Assembly (NCBI GenBank): GCA_948474755.1
Contig: CAOLHI010001243.1
Coordinates: 1 to 64,000 of the forward strand
Direction of reading: 5' to 3'
DNA from: Ctenosaura bakeri
Taxonomy: Eukaryota; Chordata; Lepidosauria; Squamata; Iguanidae
Length of the DNA: 64,000 nucleotides
Part shown: positions 56,263 through 64,000 of the stretch, in pieces
Position numbering within the stretch: the first letter of the stretch is position 1
Layout: every line of letters starts with the position of its first letter
Made by a program: the position numbers and the translations under genes
Notes under the pieces: generated by a model
Databases searched by the model: none
Told to the model about the DNA's origin: nothing
Seen by the model: only the letters and a program-made list of their open reading frames with translations

Positions 56263-56846
56263 AGGATGACTTTCTCCTCTCGCTTTTGTTGTGCGTGGAC
56301 CCTTGGCGCTTGCCACACGCACATGTTGTGTTCTTCGCCCTGACCGTCTGCATTCCTCGCGTTTTGTATGTTCAGTGTCCGCACTCCCGTTAAGGGAGGG
56401 AGGGAGGGAGGGAGGGAAACAAAACGCATCTGCTTATGCCGCCACCATCTTTCCTCTCTCCCTGTCCTTTCCTCCCTGCGCCTCGTGTAAAATGTGGGCT
56501 GTTTCGGCATTGCCTTTGGGAGTGACTGGCTTTTTGAACTGTGGAAACCCAACATTCAGAATTGGAACTACTGCCTTAATTCCGGCATTGATGGATGTTT
56601 TCTGTGCTTAAAAATAGGGGGGAGGGTTACCAGTTTTTAGGCATTAGAAGTCTATCCAGAGCAGTGATTTAGGGCAGTGTTCCCAATCTATTTGATGTTG
56701 GAAATAACTAACTAACTAACTAACTAACTAATAAATAAATAAATAAATAATAACGAAAATGATTTTATGATTGGGGGTCACCATAACATGAGGAACTGTA
56801 TTAAGGGGTTGCAGCATTAGGAAGGTTGAGAACCACTGTCTTAAAG

Positions 56847-56990
56847 GTAAAAACTGTCCAATTGAATGACTTCCTCAGAGAGTGATGGGTTCTCTTTTGC
56901 TAGAATTATTTAAGCAGAAGTTGAATGGCCACCTATCAGCTGTGGATTCCTGCAGTGGTATAGGTGGTGGTAGTGGTGGTTGTTGTATTG
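56847..56990 (+). mobile_element. CR1 LINE, downstream half of a split copy
   Basis: Directly after the 8-bp TCTTAAAG, the sequence 'tttaagcagaagttgaatgg' and 'ccacctatcagctgtggatt' matches 'LEVFKQRLDGHLSG' in the CR1 piece at 63167-63469. Its upstream half is not on the other side of the SPIN element but at 46943-47030, reversed. Confidence 0.7.
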
Positions 56991-59900
56991 GAATAGAGGG
57001 ACCTTGTGGTTCCTTACATTTTTGTGACTGTATTACTAAATGACTGGTTGTTTCTACGAGATCTTTTATAAATGCATTCTATAATTTGTAGCTCTCCAAA
57101 TGTGTGGCCCACACTACTCTACCACTAGATGAAATAATAATTACATTGTTTTCCTGTGGATCTGTAAAATATGATGATGCAATGGCCATCTGACTGGGGA
57201 TAACAGGATTTGCAGAACAGGAAAGTGGATGGAATTGGAGCATCAGGAAAGGACTACTTTTATAGAATCAGTCTATGTATAGAACAGGCAGTATTGTCAA
57301 TAGATAACGATAATTCTAATGCCCCCAAAGCCCCAGCTGTTATCAGTAGATAACTACTGTGTGAAAAAATGAGTAGTATTTCTAATAGGTGCCATGCTGC
57401 CACATATTAAGCTTAATTTTAATCTGGTGAGTCATGCTTATAAAATGTTGGTGAAGGATTCTTAAATGAGCTCAGATGGTGAAACTCATACTTGGTCTAC
57501 AACAGGTGTTTTCACATTTGTATATTTTTGTCCGGTCTAAAAATGTTCTAGGCAGGCTTGAAAAGATCTAAAGAATCTCTAGGGACAGAAACAGAATCCC
57601 ACTCTAATTCCAAACTTCTATGAGGTCATGGGTGTGCGCTGCTTCCTTATATTATTCAGCCTGTACACAAGTTACAATAGTTCAGTCTAATTAATCTCCC
57701 ATGTAAAGCCTTGGGAAGTGAACATTGAGTAGTGCAGTTAAACTCTTTTCCTACAGCATTGTTCAGAAAATTGCTTGGCTTGGATATACACAGACTTTTT
57801 AAAAAATATTATTTCATTTATTCACTACATTGCCTTTCTTTCTGTTCAGAATTCTGGCAAATGTACAGTCTGTTACTTCACAACATATAATGCAGCAATC
57901 CAACCATACCCATTTTAGTAACTGATGTAATGGAACAGATTTTAATCTAAATAGTCCAATATCCCTTATTTGTGGAATTGTTAAAAAATAGTAATAGCTG
58001 GAGTATACCACACAGCACAAGCCAACAAGCAACTATTTTTCCTCTCCCCATTCCTTCTTTTACCATGCTTTGCTACTTCTGTGTTCCTACTTCCTCAGCT
58101 TACTTCCTGTCTTCTATTCCTCCCCTGGGCCTCCTACCAAACCTGCTGTAACAAGCAAATTTTACTAATTAAAAGATGAAGTAGTAGGGGAGTGGGAGTG
58201 AAAATTGGGAACTTGTGATTAAAATCATTTTTGAAGACCCTGAAAAACCAAATAAAGTTTTTTTCTTTAAGAAAGTTATCATATTATGATCAGTATGTGA
58301 ATGGCGCAAGGGAAGGGAAGCATTTCTTGGTTACCTAAAACTGAAGAACATACTACTTTATCACTTCCACCATTTTATGTCTTATAGCTGGTACACAATT
58401 GCTGTTGTACTGAAGATTTCAACTGACAATTCCTGATCAAACAGGAAGTAAAGGAGATGTTGACATCACCCAAGTGACGATCATGGAAAGAAAGATGTAG
58501 ACTATGCAAATAGGTGAAAACTATGCTATCTTCAAACTAGTCTACATTTTAGACTTAAATCCAGTTTATAGTTCCAAATAGAACAGACCCATTGAATCAA
58601 TTTGATTAATTTGAATGCTGAAGTATAATTCAGCAGTTGACTCAACAGCTGTACTCTAATTAGGATTAACAGTTGGATTTATCCCTTAGTCTCCACTTCA
58701 GCTCTGAACTTGATCAGTGAGTTGTTGCCCGTATAGGCTACTTTATTGCATGGACTAAAATAATAGCTGCATAGCTTGGTCATTGAGTCAGCCAAGTTTA
58801 ATCAATATGATTTCCGACCTGATGGCATGGATGTGTATCACACAATCAGCAATAAATGTCATTATATTGAATACATTTTTCTGAATCTGTTTTTTTTTTG
58901 CACCAGATATAATTCATGTATATGTGAGTTCTAGGAGCCATGACTTGAAGAAATCTAGTAAACTGGTGGATTTTCTGTTCCTTCATTAGTCTTGCTGTCC
59001 CTTGTACCCTTGAAAAAAATTATCCAGAGAGTTGGTGGGCCCTCTTGGACAATATGGTGTGGGAACATGCACCACTGTTGGGGAGGAAGTCCCCTCCCAA
59101 GAGCTTCTATCCACTTGTAGTTTTAAGATCCATGCCATGCTACTTTTTATTATACCATCCTGCTTATTTGCAATTCATGAGCTAATGTCACATATTTCAT
59201 GATCAAACAATACAATTTATGGCATGGAAAAGAGACAGTTTTTTACGAAGTCTTAAATGGTTGCTTCTTTATTAGCTTATTTGTTTCTAACAGTAAGTGC
59301 AACAAAATATGGAGCAACAGAGAATCCCATTTAAAAGCAAAGGATTCAGACTTGACTAATTCTGTTTTGGAATACTATACCTTCCAACTGTCTTGATTAG
59401 CAGAAACAGTCCTAGTTAATCTTCCTCTGTCCCCTCTCTAAGCAGCAATGTCTGAACTTCTCTCTCCTCCTCTCACTTTCCCTCTTTGGTTTCAGATTAG
59501 TTCAGTTGCTTCAAACTGAGTTCAAAGTACAAATGTAGTTTGCACTCAACTCAGCAGAGGAAGAGAAGTAGAGGGGATGGAATCTTGCCCTTCCCCATAG
59601 GCTCAGGCAAAAGCAAACTTCTGCAGCCTCCCCTTGCTTGCTTGTTTGCTCATTAAGAACTTTTGCCATCTTGACCATGTTCTGATGTTCCTTGATTACA
59701 CCTGTCCTGGCTTTCATCTGTGAAATGTTGGACAGTATGAAATATGGCCTGAGACAGAACAGAAGAAGTTATGTGAATGTAAAAAACCAAAACAAAAAAT
59801 TATGCTCTTTAAGCACCTTATTCACAGAACAAAATTCACAGCTTGTATGAAACAGCTTTAACCTTGGTACTCAGTTGATTATGCTTGCTTGTTATAAAGA

Positions 59901-62119
59901 TGTTTTGGATCCTTTAAAAATGAATATTGAATGTAAGCACCATAAACTACAAAAAAAAATCGCTTTAATTCTTATTATAAGGATTCTTCATTCAGTTTTT
60001 CAATCTTCTTTCCATTTAAGATGTCCTCTGTAGGACATTTTTGAGTGCTCAGAGACAGAGTTTTAGTCCTTAAAAAAGGTTTCTCCATTTCCATTCAGTC
60101 CCTATGTATTTGCTAGTTTTGCTGTTGCTTGCATATTGTTCAGCAACTATAAATTCTAAGGTTTTTTGGTCAAAGGGAAAAATATATTCCACTCTCTTGA
60201 GGATTACTCCATCTAGTGGAAATTCTTCAGTAATACCTCATGCTATCTGCCTGAATATATATATGCATCTAACTATCTTTTAAAGTCAAGATTTGTCATC
60301 AGCTGAGTATGGACTGCCTGAACTCCATTAATGGATACTCCAGAAGAAAGCCACCGTTATTCTTGGCCACAAACAAATATCTCTAAAATGCATGAAGCTG
60401 TGAGCTTTAAAGTTGCAGAAATGACTGAGTTCTTCTTTCTCTCTAAAATCTGAAAGATTACCATGAAATATAATTAACAAGAATGATGTGTGATCTCACA
60501 ATCAGTGACTTTAGTGAAATTATAAATATACAGAAAGACAGGCCATTTCTGTACAACATTGCTTATACTGCAACTGCAGTGGGCTGTTTCCGGTCCAGGA
60601 GTTGTGCTACTGCAAGATGTCACTATCCAGCTGCTATCCTGTCCTCAAGCATTGCCAAACTGCTTATTCTATTTCCAGAAAAAATTCATTAAGATTATCC
60701 TTTAGTGATTCAATCTAGTCAGCCAGCTTAGTGTGGAATCATAATAGAGCTTGATAGTACTTCCTGTCATCGCAGATCCAGGAGTTGGTGAAGTGAGAGC
60801 ATGCCCAGCTTGTCCCTCCCTCAGCAGCTCCCATGGCCTGTCAAGTTTGGAATCTACCACCTCTCCATGTTTATTTTAAATTTCTCCTTTGAGTTAAAAC
60901 TTATAATTTTTTAAAATACATTTTAAGCATTATAGCGCAAAAGTGCAATAGTGTACTGTTGTGTCATATCATTACAAGATTGCTGTGCTAACACACACAA
61001 GAAATCGAGCCATCTAATGAACCATACAGGACTCTTGAAGAAAAAGGTGAGAAAAGCTGGATAGAGATAGATTTTGGTTGGAAGGGGTAATGTTTACTGG
61101 TCCTGAATAGAAGATTGAAGAGGAATGGCTCAAACAAGAGTTTGAAGGCAGCATGGAAGAATGCAAGTCTGGGGTGCAGTGCAATGCCCAAAGTGCTAGC
61201 AAAATACCCAGGCTGGAGTTGTTGTTTTTTTATACTCTATTTCCCATCCTGAAAGGGTATGTGTTAATTGCTTTCTTGCAGAGCAAACAAAAGGATCTAG
61301 AACAGGCTGATTGTCTTAACTTTAGGTGACAAGTTAACTTTAGGTGATTGATGGGAGTCCTGACAGCCTCTTAATGTCATGGTTAGGTAAAGTGAATGGG
61401 AAAAGTTTCTGTAGGAAATGAGTGCAGCAGGAGCTTGCCTGCCATACCTGGGCAGTTTAGTTTACTGTTGTATGTGGAGGTCAGGTCATTGAGAGGATCC
61501 CAAATCCATTAATGTCAGTGGTTTCTGTCTAATCCTCTTGAACTTATGACCTGGTCATGCTGAAGTCATCCTAACCTAGCACATGCTTACAACCAGTGTC
61601 CTACTACCACATATTTCTCAGCCATAAGTGTCTGATTTTATAAATTAATATTTCTTACCAATTTTGCCATCCCTCGGGATGGGGAATGTAAGAGGTGGTA
61701 TCTGGCTGTTACATATCAAATGTGTATAATGTTAGTTTTGAATAAAAAAAGTTAGATGAATCATGATGTGTGTGTGTGTGTGTTGTACGAACCTATCCCT
61801 ATCTTTATTTTTTTCCATGTTATTTCTACCTCTAGTACCAAATTTTATCTTAAAGCCTTAATGTCTCAGAACATATCTACTTTGTTAACTGAGGTATACC
61901 AGTATCTAATGCTTTTACTAAATGTGCCAAACAGCCATTAGGCAGCAGCAGTAGTGGGGAGAGACAGTGGTAGAGAATCTCTCAGAGACAATAGCAATGG
62001 TGCCATAGCTTACATTTGTTAGTACTGCAATGGGCTTTTAGTAATGTGTCATTTTATTGTTTCCTATATCGCATCTTTTAATCATTTTAAAAAGGTTTTA
62101 ATTCTACAGATTGTTTCAT
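56991..62119. other. Intergenic DNA, nothing convincing
   Basis: AT-rich sequence. A possible L2-like antisense tail begins near 57810 and a (GT)n run lies at about 61767-61782. No gene, RNA gene or well-preserved element is recognised. Confidence 0.5.
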
Positions 62120-62720
62120 ATATACATATATATATGAAACACACATATACATATACATATTCATATATATATATACACACACATATACATATACATATTC
62201 ATATAATTGATGTTTTTGAAATTTTTTAATCCATTCTCTTTTCATATTTTGGAAATATTGTGGAAAAGGTAGGATTTAAATCCAATAAAAAACTGCCAAA
62301 TGTTTTGTTCATTTATATCCCACCTTTTCCACAGTATTGAAATCCAATGTAAAATACAAGATATTAAAAGAGAATGGATTAAAAACTTATAAAAGCATAT
62401 AGTTATATGTATCTGTGTGTTATTAAAATGTTATATATATTGGTATGGGTATGTGTGTGTGTGTGTGTGTGTATATTAAAAAAATTATATATACTATATA
62501 CACTGTCATATGTATGTTCTCTCTCTCTCCCCATATATCTATATATCTATATCTATATATCTATATCTATATCTATCTATCTATCTATATATATACACAC
62601 ACACACATGCATATATATATATACACACACACACATATGTTTATATATATTCTATACATTGTCATATGTACTGTATATGTATGTATACACACACACACAC
62701 ACACACACGACTCACATAAT
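62120..62720. repeat. Cluster of AT, CA/TG and TATC microsatellites
   Basis: Blocks of TATA/CATA repeats at 62120-62210, (TG)n at about 62453-62472, TATC-rich repeats at about 62535-62595 and several (CA)n blocks up to 62708. They lie inside the antisense LINE that begins near 62285. Open frames here, all rich in Y, I, H, T and S, are repeat artefacts. Confidence 0.85.
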
Positions 62721-63158
62721 CCTCCCAAAATGAGATTCAAATTGGCTGACAATCACTTAAAAAAAGATCCAGCTAAAATGCTAACTTAACAAAAGTTGAA
62801 AATTAAATAACAAAACTATTAAAAGCAGTTAAAAACAATAAAAACATATTTAAAACATAGTTTCCATAAAAGATTTTTAAAAACACAGCACACTATTTTA
62901 CACACACAGTACTGCTCCATAATTAAAATTCAAAGGCCTGTCTGAATAATAGTCTCTTCACTTGCTGGACAAAAGAGAGCAGGGAGAGGGCCAACTGAAC
63001 CTCTGGTGGAAGGGAGTCCCACAGCCTGGGAGCTGCGACAGAGAAGGCTCTCTCCTGTATCCTGACCAACCACACCTAGTTGGACTGCCCTCCCCTGCAG
63101 ATCTTAAATATAGGAGATCCTTATATAAGGATCCAGGAGAACACCCAAGCTGTGAAAC
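62285..63158 (-). mobile_element. L2-like LINE, 3' part, split by microsatellites and a CR1
   Basis: The plus strand begins 'catttatatcccacctttt', the reverse complement of an L2-like tail. It continues through A-rich sequence to 'ggaagggagtcccacagcc' and 'gcgacagagaaggctctct', a typical antisense LINE stretch. It resumes after the CR1 at 63478. Confidence 0.65.
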
Positions 63159-63166
63159 TGAGAGGA

Positions 63167-63469
63167 GGGGGAGGGCTTGTTTTCTGCTGCTCCAGAGACC
63201 AGGACAAGGAGCAATGGATTCAAGCTGCAGGAAAGGAGATTCCACCTGAACCTCAGGAAGAACTTCCTGACAGTCAGGGCTGTCCGGCAGTGGAATATGC
63301 TACTTCGGAGTGTAGTGGAGTCTCCTTCCTTGGAGGTTTTTAAACAGAGGCTTGATGGCCATCTGTCGGGAGTGCTTTGAGGGTGTTCCTGCATGGCAGG
63401 GGGTTGGACTGGATGGCCCCTGTGGTCTCTTCCAACTCTACATTTCTATGATTCTATGATTCTATGATT
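63167..63469 (+). mobile_element. CR1 LINE 3' fragment with 8-bp target duplication
   Basis: Codes for the C-terminal end of the CR1 frame ('FHLNLRKNFLTVRAVRQW' and 'SLEVFKQRLDGHLSGVL'). It then ends with 'gggttggactggatggccc', 'ttccaactctacatttc' and ATTCTATG units, the normal CR1 3' end. Flanked by TGAGAGGA at 63159-63166 and 63470-63477. It splits an antisense L2-like LINE whose sequence is continuous if the insert and one duplication are removed. Confidence 0.85.
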
Positions 63470-63477
63470 TGAGAGGA

Positions 63478-63815
63478 AGTATAACCCCAAGCAACACAGC
63501 TGTGTCCCTATTTCGTGATTGGCCTTCTGACTGACTAGGGGAATCTCTGTCTTGTCTGGATTAAGTTTCAGTTTGTTCACCTCTGTCCAGTCCATTATTG
63601 ACAACACATACTGGTTTAGTACAGAAACAGCTACTTGGAATTGGATAGAAAGGACATATAAAACTGTATAATATCAATGTACTGATAACAACAGACCCCT
63701 AAACTCTGGATGACTTCTCCCAGTGGTTCATGTTAATATAAAACAGCATGGGAGAGAAAACTGAGCCCTAAGGGGATGGTGGCCAGGAGGTTGAACAGCT
63801 GTCTCCACTACCACA
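63478..63815 (-). mobile_element. L2-like LINE, continuation upstream of the CR1 insertion
   Basis: 'cttgtctggattaagtttc', 'cctctgtccagtccattat' and 'cagcatgggagagaaaactg' are in the order known for antisense copies of this LINE, where they encode part of the reverse transcriptase. Dead fragment. Confidence 0.65.
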
Positions 63816-63821
63816 TTCGTA

Positions 63822-63991
63822 GGCCATTTCCGCACTAGCCTGTTATAGCGCGATGATTCCACTTTCTGCATCCTCTGGATGATTCCACTTTCCGCATCCG
63901 GCCAGCCCCTCCCAAAACTGCAAACCCCAGGATTCCAGAGGATGTGGAAAGTGGAATCATCGCGCTATAACAGGCTAGTGCGGAAATGGCC
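63822..63991. mobile_element. Palindromic MITE, family A (copy 7), best-preserved ends
   Basis: GGCCATTTCCGCACTAG and CTAGTGCGGAAATGGCC are exact mirrors at the two ends. The next arms 'cctgttatagcgcgatgatt' and 'aatcatcgcgctataacagg' are also exact. The left inner arm carries a tandem duplication of 'gatgattccactttc'. Flanking TA is present on both sides, but other copies do not support a TA duplication. Confidence 0.9.
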
Positions 63992-64000
63992 TAAGTCTGC

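Larger units (their letters stand above)
55041..56838 (-). mobile_element. SPIN-type hAT element, copy 2 (1798 bp, non-autonomous)
   Basis: Inverted relative to copy 1. Left end CAGTGGTTCTCAACC with 'tgggggtcgggacccc' and 'gtcgaacgaccatttcac'. Right end 'gattttatgattgggggtc' through GGTTGAGAACCACTG. The stretch 56752-56838 matches the SPIN end more fully than copy 1. Roughly 95% like copy 1 by eye, including the family A MITE (56109-56262) and CpG-rich cargo. Extra sequence at about 56535-56750, including AACT and AAAT repeats, is missing from copy 1. No transposase. Long open frames in its interior (up to 200 codons, in several frames and on both strands) come from high GC content and CA runs. 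Confidence 0.85.

Noticed and set aside
62407..62789. Frames of about 110 codons rich in Y, I, H and T
   Set aside because: They are translations of AT, TATC and CA microsatellites.
1..64000. CRISPR arrays, operons, bacterial or phage genes
   Set aside because: The sequence is vertebrate nuclear DNA with spliceosomal introns and retroposons. No array of regularly spaced short repeats was seen.

Overview
The window is 64 kb of nuclear DNA from a vertebrate, most likely a squamate reptile. It is AT-rich, intron-bearing and full of interspersed repeats: CR1 and L2-like LINEs, a tRNA-derived SINE of the kind common in lizards, a 5S rRNA-derived SINE, a Penelope-like element, and several families of palindromic non-autonomous DNA transposons. 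It also holds two SPIN-family hAT elements. SPIN is known from a patchy set of tetrapods that includes Anolis. Lizard is inferred from repeat content; species is not determined.

One protein-coding gene can be supported: SOCS6, on the + strand. A CpG island (about 8.56-9.48 kb) holds a non-coding first exon ending at a strong splice donor (exon end 9077). A 22 kb intron follows, full of repeats. Exon 2 starts at 31108 and carries three short upstream ORFs and the complete uninterrupted 533-residue reading frame (31228-32829). A long AT-rich 3' UTR follows, with candidate poly(A) signals near 34.11 kb and 39.73 kb. No other convincing gene, tRNA gene or rRNA gene was found. Other long open frames lie in GC-rich repeats, in LINE remnants, or are compatible with chance.

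Layout: 1-8.5 kb is upstream intergenic DNA with repeats, a roughly 110-bp minisatellite and a MITE doublet abutting the promoter. 8.56-9.48 kb is the CpG island and exon 1. 9.1-31.1 kb is intron 1, with a hAT element, a Tc1/mariner relic, LINE fragments, a 127-bp templated duplication and a nested 5S-derived SINE. 31.1-32.8 kb is the coding exon. 32.8-about 39.8 kb is 3' UTR or its downstream flank. 40-64 kb is gene-free and repeat-rich.

The most notable structure lies at 45.4-56.8 kb. Two large SPIN-type elements (1559 and 1798 bp, roughly 95% alike by eye) sit in inverted orientation. Their 8-bp target-site duplications are exchanged: the outer flank of each matches the reverse complement of the inner flank of the other. 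A CR1 LINE broken by the second element has its upstream half next to the first element, on the opposite strand, 10 kb away. Together these indicate that the 8.1 kb between the elements was inverted by recombination between the copies. Both elements carry CpG-rich cargo with a CCAAT box and a start-codon/splice-donor arrangement, suggesting capture of a host promoter and first exon.
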